From assembly GCF_036924745.1 (NCBI RefSeq), contig NZ_JAZHSD010000001.1, positions 6,633,001-6,697,000 of the forward strand: a stretch of 64,000 nucleotides of DNA, written 5' to 3'. The position numbers were made by a program, and so were the translations under genes. This DNA is from Bradyrhizobium sp. AZCC 1693. GTDB lineage: Bacteria; Pseudomonadota; Alphaproteobacteria; Rhizobiales; Xanthobacteraceae. Of the stretch, positions 43,722 through 54,273 are shown piece after piece. The number at the start of each line of letters is the position of its first letter. The stretch's first letter is position 1. The notes under the pieces are model-generated. The model was not told the origin of the DNA and searched no databases. It was given only the letters and a program-made list of their open reading frames with translations.

Positions 43722-44510
43722 CTACCTCGCCGCAGCCACCGTCGTCATCGCCTCCGGCGGCAGGCTCGTCAGCAGTGCGTGCAGCGTGCTGATGGTCGAG
43801 TGATCGGCGATCCCATCGACGCGTGCGGGGCGGAAGTGGCGCTGAAAGGCGGTGACTACCTCCATGGTCGCGCCGTCGAACTTGCCGGTGGTCGGGACCT
43901 GGTAGCCGTATTTGGCCAGCGCCATCTGCAGCCCGGCGACGTCGTCGCTGATGCTGCCGAGCTTGAGCGTTTCGCCGCGCACGATCGGCGCCGGCTGCAC
44001 CCAATGCCCGACGCCGGAATTGGCCAGCGAATGCCACGGAAATTTTTCGCCGGGATCCCTTTTGCGCGCAGGCGCCACGTCGGAATGCGCTAGCACGCGA
44101 TGGGATTGTATCTTGCGGCGGAGCATGATGCCGCGGCACAGCGCGATCACGGCGGCGATCTGGCGCAGCGGGAAGTCCGGATAGCCCCAGTCATGGCCGC
44201 GATTGATGATCTCGATCCCGATCGAGCAGGAATTGATGTCTTCCTCGCCGGCCCACGAGGACACGCCGGCGTGCCAGGCGCGCTTGGCTTCCGGCACGCA
44301 TTGCACGATGCGACCGTCTTCCAGCACGATGTAGTGCGCGGAGACGTCGGTGCCGGGGGTGCAGAGCTGGGCGATCGCGCCCTCCACGTCCGGCATGCCG
44401 GTGTAGTGCAGCAGGATCATGTCGGCGAGGCGGCCGTTGTTGCGGTCGCCATGGTTCGGTGACGGGATGACGTCGGATGCGATCGAGGAATCTGGGGTAA
44501 AGGTCTTCAT
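43722..44510 (-). CDS. N-acetylmuramoyl-L-alanine amidase (Amidase_2 + peptidoglycan-binding domain)
   Basis: 262 residues. Zinc amidase that cuts the bond between MurNAc and L-Ala. The Amidase_2 domain (about 15-165) has MILLHYTGMPDVEGAIAQLC (first zinc His), SIGIEIINRGHDWGYPDFPL and HRVLAHSDVAPARKRDPGEK (later zinc His and the active-site region). A PG-binding domain of three helices follows (about 185-255, LGSISDDVAGLQMALAKYGY). No signal peptide is seen, so it is probably a cytosolic AmpD/AmiD-like recycling enzyme. An upstream in-frame ATG (44591) would add 27 residues without a ribosome site. It stands immediately before the dcw cluster in the opposite direction. Confidence 0.92.
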   Translation of the reverse strand: MKTFTPDSSIASDVIPSPNHGDRNNGRLADMILLHYTGMPDVEGAIAQLCTPGTDVSAHYIVLEDGRIVQCVPEAKRAWHAGVSSWAGEEDINSCSIGIEIINRGHDWGYPDFPLRQIAAVIALCRGIMLRRKIQSHRVLAHSDVAPARKRDPGEKFPWHSLANSGVGHWVQPAPIVRGETLKLGSISDDVAGLQMALAKYGYQVPTTGKFDGATMEVVTAFQRHFRPARVDGIADHSTISTLHALLTSLPPEAMTTVAAAR

Positions 44511-44750
44511 GTCGGCGTTGGCCCTGGGAACGGGAAGGGCGCGTTGACGCCTCGAATCAATACCAGCAGATGCGAACGAACCAGAAGCCATTTTTTAGTC
44601 TCAAACCGGGCGGGAGAACGGCAACATAGTGTCTTAAGCAGCAATGCCGTTTACTATTCATTTACCTCGCGCTCGTGCAATCCGGGGTTCGAGTTCCAGC
44701 TCGCATTTTGACCGGGTGTGTGCGAGGTGCATCACCATTTTTTGGTATCT

Positions 44751-44850
44751 AGAGCTTCGGTTCTGATTGAATCAGAACCGAAGCTCTAGGCTCTTGTTTT
44801 GACGCGTTTTCTTCACGCGAACCGGTGCCCACTTCGCTCGAAAACGCTAT
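44751..44850. repeat. Perfect 37-bp palindrome plus conserved tail
   Basis: 44751-44787 is an 18-bp inverted repeat with a one-base centre (arm AGAGCTTCGGTTCTGATT). It is followed by GACGCGTTTTCTTCACGCGA and GAAAACGCT, part of which recurs at 39282-39303. It lies in the 643-nt gap between the amidase and rsmH, which holds no gene and must contain the dcw promoter. Confidence 0.8.
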
Positions 44851-45153
44851 AGAAAGCGCGCAAAACCCGCAGCCGATCATCAACGCTTTCTTAACGCTAA
44901 GTGCCGTTACTAAGTGGTGAAGAGCCGAACCGGGTTGGGGACGGCCGAGGCCCTCTTTCGCGCTCGAAATGCCATGGCAACCCAGCAAATTCCGTCTGGA
45001 AATGAGGCGCGAGGCCGGGCGAGAGACGGCAATCGTGCCTGTTCGCGGCTTTTTGGCCGGAAAAGCCCGGCGAAGCGCAGAGATTTGAGGCGCAATGGGC
45101 CTGTTCGCGTCCATCTTCCATGTTGCAGGCTGGACCACGCTGGGGGACGGCGC

Positions 45154-46149
45154 ATGAGCCCGGCTGCTCCGCGCCATATCTCGGTGCTCGGCCGCGAGGC
45201 GGTCGAGATGCTGGCTCCCAGGGAGGGCGGCATCTATGTCGACGCGACCTTCGGCGCCGGCGGCTACAGCCGCGCGATCCTCGCCGTCGCGGGAACCCGG
45301 GTCATCGGCATCGACCGCGACCGGTCTGCGGTTACCGGCGGATTCGATCTGGTCGAGCAGTCGGACGGCCGGCTGACCCTGGTCGAGGACCGATTCTCCA
45401 ACCTCGCAGACATCTGCACGGCGCAAGGCATTGCAGAAGTGGACGGCGTTGTGATGGACGTCGGCGTTTCCTCGATGCAGCTCGACCAGGCCGAGCGCGG
45501 TTTTTCGTTCCGGCTCGGCGGCCCGCTCGACATGCGGATGGGCCATGACGGGCCGACGGCGGCGGACGTCGTTGCCAAGGCCTCCGAAGCCGATCTCGCC
45601 AACATCATCTATATTTTCGGCGAGGAGCGCCATTCGCGCGCCGTTGCGCGCGCCATCGTTGCGGCGCGCAAGGAAGCGCCGATCACGACCACGCAAGCGC
45701 TGGCCGATATCGTCGGCAAGGTGGTGCGCTCGAAGCCGAACGAGATTCATCCGGCGACGCGCACGTTCCAGGGCTTGCGAATATTCGTCAACGCGGAACT
45801 TGACGAGCTGCATCTGGCGCTTTCGGCCGCCGAGCGCGTGCTGAAGCCCGGCGGGCGGCTGGTGGTGGTCTCGTTCCATTCGCTGGAGGACCGCATCGTC
45901 AAGGATTTTTTCAACGCGCGCGGCAAGACCGGCGGCGGATCGCGGCACTTGCCCGAGATGGCGCAGGCTGCGCCGAGTTTTCATATCCTGACCAAACGTC
46001 CCGTTACCCCCGGCGAAGCCGAAGTGGCCGCCAATCCGCGCGCGCGGTCCGCGAAACTGCGCGCTGCCGAGCGCACCGCTGCGCCGGCGCATGCGGCAGG
46101 CCGCCTGCCGGCCTGGCCCGTTCTCGCTGACGTGATGAGGGGAGGCTGA
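45154..46149 (+). CDS. rsmH: 16S rRNA (cytosine(1402)-N4)-methyltransferase
   Basis: 331 residues. SAM-dependent enzyme that methylates C1402 of 16S rRNA. Motifs: [34 protein letters not shown] (SAM binding), [20 protein letters not shown] and [19 protein letters not shown]. It is the first gene of the dcw cluster; mraZ, which usually precedes it in other bacteria, is not seen upstream. GGGGGAC lies before ATG 45154. It is separated by 3 nt from ftsL. Confidence 0.97.
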   Translation: MSPAAPRHISVLGREAVEMLAPREGGIYVDATFGAGGYSRAILAVAGTRVIGIDRDRSAVTGGFDLVEQSDGRLTLVEDRFSNLADICTAQGIAEVDGVVMDVGVSSMQLDQAERGFSFRLGGPLDMRMGHDGPTAADVVAKASEADLANIIYIFGEERHSRAVARAIVAARKEAPITTTQALADIVGKVVRSKPNEIHPATRTFQGLRIFVNAELDELHLALSAAERVLKPGGRLVVVSFHSLEDRIVKDFFNARGKTGGGSRHLPEMAQAAPSFHILTKRPVTPGEAEVAANPRARSAKLRAAERTAAPAHAAGRLPAWPVLADVMRGG

Positions 46150-46152
46150 CCA

Positions 46153-46545
46153 ATGCGTGTCATCCACTTCCTCGTCATTGGTGTGCTGGTGTTCGCGGCG
46201 GCTTACGTCTACCGGATCAAGATGGAATCGACCTCGCGCGTCGAACGCGTGCTGCGGCTGAACGCCGAAATCCGCGAGCAGCGCGACGCCATCGCAGCAT
46301 TGCGCGCGGAATGGGCCAAGCTCGATGCGCCGCTGCGGCTGCAAGGGCTCGCCGAACGCCATCTCGGCCTGAAGCCGCTCAACGCCACGCAATATGATCA
46401 GTTGAAGAATTTGCCGGAGCGGCCGCCGGCCTTTGCAAGGCCCGGTGCGCCCGACCCAATCGGCGCGATGATCAACACCATCGAGGCCGCTACCGATGCG
46501 CCGCCCACAACCGGGTCCGTGCCCGCAGCGGGAGATCAGCAATGA
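46153..46545 (+). CDS. ftsL: Cell division protein FtsL
   Basis: 130 residues. Bitopic divisome protein: one membrane helix (about 3-21) and a periplasmic coiled coil (about 24-70, RVERVLRLNAEIREQRDAIA) that pairs with FtsB and FtsQ. The C-terminal part is Pro/Ala-rich. Position between rsmH and ftsI and the overlap of 4 nt with ftsI (ATGA) confirm the call, since FtsL sequences diverge strongly. Confidence 0.93.
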   Translation: MRVIHFLVIGVLVFAAAYVYRIKMESTSRVERVLRLNAEIREQRDAIAALRAEWAKLDAPLRLQGLAERHLGLKPLNATQYDQLKNLPERPPAFARPGAPDPIGAMINTIEAATDAPPTTGSVPAAGDQQ

Positions 46546-48293
46546 CCGGCCGGGCGCTCACCAGCATCAGGCGGCCCGCGGAGCCATGGCGGCAGCGGCT
46601 GATCCGCAGCCTGCTCTACGGGCGCAACGTCGATCGCGCGGCCAAGGCGCGGGCCCGGGTAGGATTGGCCATCCTGCTGTTCGCGGCGATCTACGCGGTG
46701 CTGGCCGGACGTCTGGTGATGTTCGCGGTCGGCGCCGACAGCCACGGCGCGCGCCGCGCCGGCTCGCAGGACGCGATTGCGACCGCGCGGCCCGACATCG
46801 TCGACCGCAATGGCGAGGTGCTCGCCACCGACGTCAAGGCGCCGAGCCTGTTCGGTGAGCCCAGGCGCATCATCGACAAGGATGAGGCGATCGAACTCCT
46901 GACCGCGGCGCTGCCGGACCTCGATACGGCAGAGGCGCGCACACGCCTGTCGTCGCGCAAGGGTTTTGTGTGGCTGAAGCGCGAGATCGCGCCAAAGCAG
47001 CAGCACGACATCCACAAGCTCGGCATTCCCGGCATCGGCTTCCTGCGCGAGAACAAGCGGGTCTATCCGACCGGTGCCGCGGTCGCGCATCTGATCGGGC
47101 TCGTCAACATCGACAACCAGGGCATCGCCGGGATGGAGAAGTGGCTGGACAATAACGGTCTGGCCGATCTGCACCGCGCCGGCTTTGCCACCGATCGCCT
47201 GCAGAAGCCGGTGGAACTGTCGATCGACCTGCGCGTCGAACATGCGCTGCGCGACGAATTGTTGAAGGCGAAGGAAAAATACAAGGCGAAGGCGGCGTCC
47301 GGCCTCGTCTCCAACGTTCGGACCGGCGAGATCGTGGCTCTGGTGTCGCTGCCGGATTTCGATCCCAACAATCCGAAAGAGGCGCACGACCCCGACCGCA
47401 TCAACCGCCTGACCACGGGCGTGTTCGAAATGGGCTCGACTTTCAAGGCGCTGACGCTGGCGATGGCGCTGGATTCCGGCAAGGCCAACCTGAACACCCT
47501 CTATGACGGACGCGGCGCGCTGAAGTTCGGCAAGTTCACCATTCACGACACCCATCCGGTCGGCCGCGCGATCACGCTGTCTGAAGTGTTCACTTTCTCC
47601 TCGAACGTCGGCGCGGCCAAGATCGCGCTGACGCAAGGCGTCGAGGCGCACAAGGCGTTCCTGAAGAAGCTCGGCCAGATGGACCGGCTGCGCACCGAAC
47701 TGCCTGAAAGCGCCTCGCCGATCGTGCCGAAGCGCTGGACCGAACTCAACACCATCACGGCTGCCTTCGGTCATGGTATCGCGGTGGCGCCGCTGCAGGC
47801 GGTGATGGGCATCAACGCCTGCATCAATGGCGGCCTCCTGATCCCTCCGACCTTCCTCAAGCGGTCGGAAGAGGAGGCGCGGGCCATCGCCAAGAAGGTG
47901 CTCAGGCCCGAAACCTCCGACAAGATGCGCTATCTGATGCGGCTGAACGCCGAGATCGGAACCGCCAAGAAGGCGGACGTGAAGGGCTACTATATCGGCG
48001 GCAAGACCGGCACCTCGGAAAAGGTGGTCAACGGGCGCTATTCCAAGAAGCAGGTGCTCAACTCCTTCACCGCGATCATTCCGGCCGATAATCCGCAGTA
48101 CCAGCTCCTGGTCATGCTGGACGAACCGAAGGCGCTGCCGGAAACCTATGGCTTCATCACCTCGGGCTGGAACGCGGTGCCGACCGGCGGCAAGGTGATT
48201 GCCCGCATCGGACCGCTTCTGGGCATTGAGCCGCGCTTCGATCTGCCGCCGTCCGACCGCCTTATTCTTGCGGCATCGAGGACAACCCAGTAA
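46542..48293 (+). CDS. ftsI: Peptidoglycan D,D-transpeptidase FtsI (PBP3)
   Basis: 583 residues. Septal class-B penicillin-binding protein that crosslinks peptidoglycan in the periplasm. Short cytoplasmic start, membrane helix (about 45-65), dimerisation domain, then the transpeptidase domain with [11 protein letters not shown] (active Ser), [11 protein letters not shown] (SxN) and GGKTGTSEK (KTG). It forms a complex with FtsW encoded downstream. Length is usual. Confidence 0.97.
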   Translation: MTGRALTSIRRPAEPWRQRLIRSLLYGRNVDRAAKARARVGLAILLFAAIYAVLAGRLVMFAVGADSHGARRAGSQDAIATARPDIVDRNGEVLATDVKAPSLFGEPRRIIDKDEAIELLTAALPDLDTAEARTRLSSRKGFVWLKREIAPKQQHDIHKLGIPGIGFLRENKRVYPTGAAVAHLIGLVNIDNQGIAGMEKWLDNNGLADLHRAGFATDRLQKPVELSIDLRVEHALRDELLKAKEKYKAKAASGLVSNVRTGEIVALVSLPDFDPNNPKEAHDPDRINRLTTGVFEMGSTFKALTLAMALDSGKANLNTLYDGRGALKFGKFTIHDTHPVGRAITLSEVFTFSSNVGAAKIALTQGVEAHKAFLKKLGQMDRLRTELPESASPIVPKRWTELNTITAAFGHGIAVAPLQAVMGINACINGGLLIPPTFLKRSEEEARAIAKKVLRPETSDKMRYLMRLNAEIGTAKKADVKGYYIGGKTGTSEKVVNGRYSKKQVLNSFTAIIPADNPQYQLLVMLDEPKALPETYGFITSGWNAVPTGGKVIARIGPLLGIEPRFDLPPSDRLILAASRTTQ

Positions 48294-48340
48294 GGCGTAT
48301 ATCACCCGCGCGACGCTGCGCCGGGCCGGACTGGAGCACT

Positions 48341-49801
48341 ATGAAACTTCGCGACCTCTTCAGCGATGACGCTGCGATCGAGCCGCAGGCGGAAGCTGTC
48401 GATGTTAAAGGCCTGGCGGTCGACAGCCGGGCGGTGAAGCCGGGCGACCTGTTCTTTGCGCTCGCCGGCAGCAAGACCGATGGTTCTCGCTTTATCGATG
48501 CCGCGATCAGCTCGGGCGCGGTTGCGGTAGCAGGAGACCATGCGCCGGCCGGCGGCCTCCGTGTGCCCTTTGTCGTCACGTCAAATCCGCGCCGCGCGCT
48601 GGCGCTGGCGGCGGCGCGATTTTATCCGCGCCAGCCCGCGACAACAGCGGCGGTGACCGGGACCAGCGGCAAGACGTCGGTGGCCGCCTTCACGCGCCAG
48701 ATCTGGGAACGGCTCGGCCACGCCGCGGCCAGTATCGGCACCATCGGGCTCGTTTCGCCGAAGCGCACGGTCTACGGTTCGCTGACGACGCCGGACCCGA
48801 TCGCGCTTCACAAGCAGGTCGACGAGATCGCAGGCGAGGGCGTCACGCATCTCGCCTTCGAGGCATCCTCGCACGGGCTCGACCAGTTCAGGCTCGATGG
48901 CGTGCGTATTGCCGCAGGTGGCTTCACCAACCTTTCGCGCGACCACATGGATTATCATCCCGATGTCGCGCATTACCTCGCCGCCAAGATGCGGCTGTTC
49001 CGCGATCTTGTCCCGCCGGGTGGTGCGGCGGTGATCTCGGCCGATCATGAGTGCTCGCCAGAAGTGATCGACGCGGCGCGGGTTCGGGGCTTGCGGATCA
49101 TCGCCGTCGGCCGCAGTGCGGACGGCGCGGGTGAGGGCATTCGTCTTGTCGAAGCTGCGGTCGAAGGCTTTGCGCAAAAGCTCACGCTCGAACATCGCTG
49201 GCGTAAGTATGCGATCAAGTTGCCGCTGGTCGGCGAGTTCCAGATCGAGAACGCGCTGGTTGCCGCCGGGCTCGCGATCGGGACTGGCAGCGAACCGGCG
49301 GCGGTGTTCGCGACACTCGAACACCTCGAAGGCGCCAAGGGGCGGCTGGAACGGGTCGGCGAACACAATGGCGCGCCGATCTTTGTCGATTACGCGCACA
49401 AGCCGGACGCGCTGGCGAAAGCGCTGCAGGCGCTGCGGCCCTACGCCAAACGCAAGCTCGTCGTCATCTTCGGCGCCGGCGGCGATCGCGACGCCGGCAA
49501 GCGCCCGATCATGGGTGCGATTGCGGCCGAGAATGCCGATCACGTCATCGTCACCGACGACAATCCGCGCAGCGAAAATCCGGCCACGATCCGCGCCGCC
49601 ATTCTGGAGGCGGCGAAAGGCGCCAGCGACATCGGCGATCGCGCGGAAGCGATCAGGGCAGGGATAGCGGCGCTGCAGCCCGGCGATGCGCTCTTGATCG
49701 CCGGCAAGGGGCACGAGACCGGCCAGATCGTCGGCGACAAGGTCTTGCCGTTCAGTGATCACGAGGCGGTGACCGCCGCGCTCGCAGCGAGGGTGGCATG
49801 A
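48341..49801 (+). CDS. murE: UDP-MurNAc-tripeptide synthetase (meso-diaminopimelate adding)
   Basis: 486 residues. Adds meso-diaminopimelate to UDP-MurNAc-L-Ala-D-Glu with ATP. ATP loop TGTSGKTSVAAF, the central motif VTHLAFEASSHGLDQFRLDG and the amino-acid pocket VTDDNPRSENP; DNPR is the sign of meso-DAP specificity. It starts 47 nt after ftsI and overlaps murF by 4 nt. Confidence 0.97.
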   Translation: MKLRDLFSDDAAIEPQAEAVDVKGLAVDSRAVKPGDLFFALAGSKTDGSRFIDAAISSGAVAVAGDHAPAGGLRVPFVVTSNPRRALALAAARFYPRQPATTAAVTGTSGKTSVAAFTRQIWERLGHAAASIGTIGLVSPKRTVYGSLTTPDPIALHKQVDEIAGEGVTHLAFEASSHGLDQFRLDGVRIAAGGFTNLSRDHMDYHPDVAHYLAAKMRLFRDLVPPGGAAVISADHECSPEVIDAARVRGLRIIAVGRSADGAGEGIRLVEAAVEGFAQKLTLEHRWRKYAIKLPLVGEFQIENALVAAGLAIGTGSEPAAVFATLEHLEGAKGRLERVGEHNGAPIFVDYAHKPDALAKALQALRPYAKRKLVVIFGAGGDRDAGKRPIMGAIAAENADHVIVTDDNPRSENPATIRAAILEAAKGASDIGDRAEAIRAGIAALQPGDALLIAGKGHETGQIVGDKVLPFSDHEAVTAALAARVA

Positions 49802-51180
49802 GCACGACGCCATTGTGGACCATTGCCGAAGTCGCGCGCGCGCTCGGGCTGTCGGGCGAGTATCCGGATGCGCCGATTGATTTCGTCACGCAGGATAGCC
49901 GGCTGGTGAAACCCGGCTGCCTGTTCGTGGCGCTGAGCGGCACGCCGAGCGGTGGCTTCATCTCCAGCTTCGCCAGCGCGCGCGACGGCTGGGAATTCGC
50001 CGACAAGGCGCAAGCCGCCGGCGCGGCCGCGATGATCGTTCCGCATCGGATCGACGGCGTCGGCGTTCCGCAGTTGATCGTCAAGGACACGCTGATCGAC
50101 GGCTTGTGGAGACTGGCCCGCGCCGCGCGGGCGCGGTTCAAGGGTCCGGTGATCGGCTTGACCGGCAGCGCCGGCAAGACCAGCACCAAGGAATTCCTCG
50201 CCGCCTATCCTGCCGCCTATGCCAGCCCGAGCAGTTTTAACAATTTCTGGGGCGTGCCGCTGACGCTGTGCAACGCCAGCCCTGATGCGAGCGTGTGGGT
50301 CGTCGAAATGGGCATGAACCAGGCCGGCGAGATCGCGCGGCTCAGCGAATTGACAAAGCCCACCGTGGCGCTGGTCGTGAACGTCCAGCCGGTTCACCTG
50401 GAAAAGCTCGGGAGTCTTGAGGCGATCCGGCGCGAGAAGGTGAGCATCGTACAAGGCCTGCCAAAGGACGGCGTGCTGGTGTTGCCTGATGATGTCGCGG
50501 CGCCGGAATGGAGCGGCAAGGTCGTCCGCTTCGGTGAGGCCTCCGAGGTGCGGGAACTGAAGCATACACCCGAGGGCGAGAGCTGGAGCGTCGCCACTGA
50601 TGTGAACGGCATGCACGTCGAATTTGGCCTGACGCCCGGTGCGCCGCACCGGCTGCAGAACGCGCTTGCCGCGCTGGCCTCCATCCACGCCGCCGGGCTT
50701 GAGCCTGCGGCGCTGGCCAAAGAGCTCAGCCATGTCGGCATCATGACCGGCCGTGGCGTGGAGCAGGCGGCCCATGGCGTCACCGTGATCGACGACAGTT
50801 TCAACGGCAACCCGGCCAGCATGGTGGCCGCGCTCGGCAGCCTGAAGGCGCGGCCGGTGAAGGCCGGCCGGCGCATCGCCATTCTCGGCGACATGCTGGA
50901 ATTGGGCGCTGACGCGCCCGCCTATCACGAGAAGCTCGGACGCGACCTGCCGGGCATCGACGGCATCTACTGCGTCGGCCCGCTGATGCGCCATTTATAC
51001 GATCTCGTGCCGGCGGACCGGGCGCTCGGCTGGCATGAAGACCCGGCCACGCTCGATCCCCAACAAATCGCCGCATTGCTCCGGGACGGGGACGTGGTGG
51101 TCGTCAAGGGCAGCAAAAAGATGTTCTGGGTGAACAAGTTTGTGCCGAGGCTGCTGGCCGCCTTGCAGGCAAAGGCGTAA
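49798..51180 (+). CDS. murF: UDP-MurNAc-tripeptide D-Ala-D-Ala ligase
   Basis: 460 residues. Adds D-Ala-D-Ala to UDP-MurNAc-tripeptide. ATP loop LTGSAGKTSTKEFLAA, then SFNNFWGVPLTLCNASPDAS (MurF-type N-N-x-G-V-P motif), VVEMGMNQAGEIARLSELTK and VIDDSFNGNPASM. ATGA overlap with murE. After the stop, 182 nt without a gene precede mraY; nothing notable is seen in that gap apart from a short stem around 51284-51313. Confidence 0.97.
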   Translation: MSTTPLWTIAEVARALGLSGEYPDAPIDFVTQDSRLVKPGCLFVALSGTPSGGFISSFASARDGWEFADKAQAAGAAAMIVPHRIDGVGVPQLIVKDTLIDGLWRLARAARARFKGPVIGLTGSAGKTSTKEFLAAYPAAYASPSSFNNFWGVPLTLCNASPDASVWVVEMGMNQAGEIARLSELTKPTVALVVNVQPVHLEKLGSLEAIRREKVSIVQGLPKDGVLVLPDDVAAPEWSGKVVRFGEASEVRELKHTPEGESWSVATDVNGMHVEFGLTPGAPHRLQNALAALASIHAAGLEPAALAKELSHVGIMTGRGVEQAAHGVTVIDDSFNGNPASMVAALGSLKARPVKAGRRIAILGDMLELGADAPAYHEKLGRDLPGIDGIYCVGPLMRHLYDLVPADRALGWHEDPATLDPQQIAALLRDGDVVVVKGSKKMFWVNKFVPRLLAALQAKA

Positions 51181-51362
51181 ACTGGCCGCACCTGACGGCT
51201 GTTGTTTCGGCGAGAGGCGATTCGTCAATACCAGGTGCATGACCAAGATTTGCTTGGTTTGCGGATCAAAACGATTATCAAGGCATTCCCGGAACGAAGG
51301 CGTTCCCGGAGGGCTTCCCGCCAAAGACGGCGCAACCAAGCCGCGTGATAGGGCCTACCTGA

Positions 51363-52469
51363 ATGTTTTACTGGCTGATCGAGCTTTCCAACACCGTACC
51401 CGGTTTTGGCATCTTCCGCGGCTTGTTCAACGTGTTTCGCTACATCACCTTCCGCACCGGCGGGGCGATGGTGACAGGCGCGCTGTTCGTATTCCTGTTC
51501 GGGCCCTGGATCATCGATCATTTGCGGCTCCGGCAGGGCAAGGGCCAGCCGATCCGCACCGACGGCCCGCAATCGCATCTGATTTCCAAGAAGGGCACGC
51601 CGACGATGGGCGGGCTGATGATCCTGTCCGGTTTGGTGGTGTCGACGCTATTATGGGCGAATCCTCTCAATCCCTATGTCTGGATCGTGCTGGCGGTGAC
51701 GCTCGGCTTCGGCTTCGTCGGATTTTACGACGACTATCTGAAGGTAACGAAACAGAGCCATAGCGGCTTCGCCGGCAAACTGCGGCTTATGATCGAGGCG
51801 GTGATTGCGATCGCCGCCTGCTACGCGCTGGTGCGGCTCGGCCGCGATGCGACCTCGACGTCGCTTGCGATACCCTTCCTGAAGGACGTGGTGATCAATT
51901 TCGGCTGGTTCTTCGTGATCTTCGGCGCCTTCGTCATCGTCGGCGCCGGCAACGCGGTGAACCTGACAGATGGTCTCGACGGGCTTGCGATCGTGCCGGT
52001 CATGATCGCCGCCGCCAGTTTTGGCATGATCTCGTATCTTACCGGCAACGCGGTCTTCTCGGACTACCTGCAGATCAGATACGTCGCCGGCACCGGTGAA
52101 CTCGCGGTGCTGTGCGGCGCGGTGCTCGGCGCCGGACTCGGATTCCTCTGGTTCAACGCGCCGCCGGCCTCGATCTTCATGGGCGACACCGGTTCGCTCG
52201 CGCTCGGCGGCATGCTCGGCGCGACCGCGGTTGCCGTAAAGCACGAGATCGTGCTGGCCGTGATCGGCGGATTGTTCGTGCTGGAAGCCGTCTCCGTGAT
52301 CGTGCAGGTCGCCTCGTTCAAGCTGACGGGCAAACGCGTGTTCCGGATGGCGCCGCTGCATCATCATTTCGAGCAGAAGGGCTGGACGGAACCGCAGATC
52401 GTGATCCGGTTCTGGATCATCTCGGTGATGCTGGCGCTCGCCGGCCTCTCCACGCTGAAGCTGCGGTGA
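51363..52469 (+). CDS. mraY: Phospho-MurNAc-pentapeptide transferase
   Basis: 368 residues, ten membrane helices. Links phospho-MurNAc-pentapeptide to undecaprenyl phosphate to make lipid I. Motifs: [12 protein letters not shown], the catalytic [28 protein letters not shown] and the His triad [13 protein letters not shown]. Length and order are usual. It ends 10 nt before murD. Confidence 0.97.
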   Translation: MFYWLIELSNTVPGFGIFRGLFNVFRYITFRTGGAMVTGALFVFLFGPWIIDHLRLRQGKGQPIRTDGPQSHLISKKGTPTMGGLMILSGLVVSTLLWANPLNPYVWIVLAVTLGFGFVGFYDDYLKVTKQSHSGFAGKLRLMIEAVIAIAACYALVRLGRDATSTSLAIPFLKDVVINFGWFFVIFGAFVIVGAGNAVNLTDGLDGLAIVPVMIAAASFGMISYLTGNAVFSDYLQIRYVAGTGELAVLCGAVLGAGLGFLWFNAPPASIFMGDTGSLALGGMLGATAVAVKHEIVLAVIGGLFVLEAVSVIVQVASFKLTGKRVFRMAPLHHHFEQKGWTEPQIVIRFWIISVMLALAGLSTLKLR

Positions 52470-52479
52470 GCCGCGCGCG

Positions 52480-53880
52480 ATGATCCCCGTCACCTCCTTT
52501 GCGGGCAAGACGGTCGCCGTGTTTGGCCTGGGCGGCTCAGGCCTTGCGAGCTGCCACGCGCTGAAGGCCGGCGGCGCGGAAGTGGTCGCAGGCGATGACA
52601 GCGCCGACAATGTCGCCAAGGCAGCGCAGGCCGGTTTCACCACCGCCGATCTGCGCATGGTATCGTGGACGAATTTTTCGGCGCTGATCCTCACCCCCGG
52701 CGCGCCGCTGACGCATCCGGCGCCGCATTGGTCTGTGCTGATGGCGCGGCAGGCCGGCTGCGAGGTGATCGGCGACATCGAATTGTTCTGCCGCGAGCGT
52801 CGTCGCCATGCGCCGGACGCGCCGTTCGTTGCGATCACCGGCACCAATGGCAAGTCGACCACCACCGCCCTCATCGCGCATCTGATGAAGGTCGCCGGCT
52901 ACGACACCCAGATGGGCGGCAATATCGGCACCGCGATCCTCTCGCTGGAGCCGCCGCGGATGGGGCGGGTGCATGTGGTCGAGATGTCGTCGTACCAGAT
53001 CGATCTGGCGCCTTCGCTCGATCCGTCCGTCGGCATTCTCCTCAATGTCAGCGAAGACCATATCGACCGCCATGGCACGCTGGAGCATTACGCCGCCGTG
53101 AAGGCGCGGCTGGTTGCCGGCGTGCAGCCGAAAGGTACCTCCATCGTCGGCGTCGATGACGGCTGGTGCCGCAACATCGCCGACCGGCTCGATCAATCAG
53201 GCAAGCGCGTGGTGCGGATCTCCGTGAGGAACCCGCTGCCCGACGGCGTCTATGTCGAGCGCGAAACCATCGTGCAGGCCTCCGGCGGCGCGCGCCGCGA
53301 GATCGCAAGGTTAGGGGGCATCGGTTCGCTGCGCGGCCTGCATAACGCGCAGAACGCGGCATGCGCCTCGGCCTGCGCGCTGGCGATGGGCATCTCGACC
53401 GATACGTTGCAGAACGGCCTGCGCAGCTTCCCGGGCCTCGCGCACCGCATGGAGCAGGTCGGCCGTCGCGGCAACGTGCTGTTCGTCAACGACTCCAAGG
53501 GCACCAATGCCGACGCCGCCGCGCACGCGCTGTCGTCTTTCGCTGATATTTTCTGGATTGCCGGCGGCAAGCCGAAGCAGGGCGGCATCACCGGCCTGTC
53601 AGAATATTTCCCGCGCATCCGCAAAGCCTATCTGATCGGCGAAGCCGCGCAGGAATTTGCCGGCACGCTCGGTGAGCGCGTGCCGCACGAGATTTCGGAG
53701 ACGCTCGATGTTGCTGTCGCCAATGCCGCGCGCGATGCGGAGGCGTCAGGACTGGTCGATCCGGTGGTGCTGCTGTCACCCGCCTGCGCCTCGTTCGACC
53801 AGTACCGCAATTTTGAAATCCGTGGCTCGAAGTTTCGCGATCTGGTGACGGCGCTGCCGGGCGTGAAGCCGGTGGTGTGA
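52480..53880 (+). CDS. murD: UDP-MurNAc-L-Ala-D-Glu ligase
   Basis: 466 residues. Adds D-Glu to UDP-MurNAc-L-Ala. Rossmann start [23 protein letters not shown] loop [30 protein letters not shown] and the pocket [18 protein letters not shown]. In most related genomes ftsW follows directly; here about 2.9 kb of other DNA comes first. Confidence 0.97.
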   Translation: MIPVTSFAGKTVAVFGLGGSGLASCHALKAGGAEVVAGDDSADNVAKAAQAGFTTADLRMVSWTNFSALILTPGAPLTHPAPHWSVLMARQAGCEVIGDIELFCRERRRHAPDAPFVAITGTNGKSTTTALIAHLMKVAGYDTQMGGNIGTAILSLEPPRMGRVHVVEMSSYQIDLAPSLDPSVGILLNVSEDHIDRHGTLEHYAAVKARLVAGVQPKGTSIVGVDDGWCRNIADRLDQSGKRVVRISVRNPLPDGVYVERETIVQASGGARREIARLGGIGSLRGLHNAQNAACASACALAMGISTDTLQNGLRSFPGLAHRMEQVGRRGNVLFVNDSKGTNADAAAHALSSFADIFWIAGGKPKQGGITGLSEYFPRIRKAYLIGEAAQEFAGTLGERVPHEISETLDVAVANAARDAEASGLVDPVVLLSPACASFDQYRNFEIRGSKFRDLVTALPGVKPVV

Positions 53881-53943
53881 GGGTTGAACCGTCCGCTCCG
53901 CCTGCGCCTCGACTGGCCTACCTTGGCCGCTCATGCTAAGTTT

Positions 53944-54273
53944 ATGGCCATGGAAACTTCACTGACCCGCCTCCCCAAGGAGTTTTTGTCCGAATTGGAG
54001 AGGAAATTTTTCTGGTGGGAGCACGTCGGTTCGCAACCCCGTTCGGAGGCCAGAATTCTGGCCCAGGCGATGAGCATGGCCGGCTTCGAAGAGGTGCGGC
54101 AGTTGGAGCAAATGCTTGGCTACGATCGGCTTGCCGAGACCATGCTTCAGGCCGAGCCGGGATGGATTGACGAGCGGTCATGGGAGTTTTGGCGTGGCCG
54201 CTTGATGCGGGCCACGGGCCGCTCGATACCCGATGAAGCTCCCATGAGATCGTTCCATGCCGGACCCGTTTGA
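53944..54273 (+). CDS. Probable antitoxin partner of the AbiEii-type protein
   Basis: 109 residues, helical and acidic, with no known domain that I can name. Segments: LPKEFLSELERKFFWWEHVG, ARILAQAMSMAGFEEVRQLE and SWEFWRGRLMRATGRSIPDE. A short Trp/Arg-rich motif of the last kind followed by PPLP-like residues is common in small genes preceding AbiEii/AbiGii nucleotidyltransferases. It overlaps the next gene by 17 nt, so the two are coupled. ATG 53944 is used; ATG 53950 is equally possible. Function as antitoxin is inferred only from this pairing. Confidence 0.65.
   Translation: MAMETSLTRLPKEFLSELERKFFWWEHVGSQPRSEARILAQAMSMAGFEEVRQLEQMLGYDRLAETMLQAEPGWIDERSWEFWRGRLMRATGRSIPDEAPMRSFHAGPV

Noticed and set aside
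44660..44700. Sequence CCGGGGTTCGAGTTCC resembling a tRNA T-arm
   Set aside because: The flanking bases do not form the 5-bp T stem or an acceptor stem, and no D or anticodon arm lies upstream.
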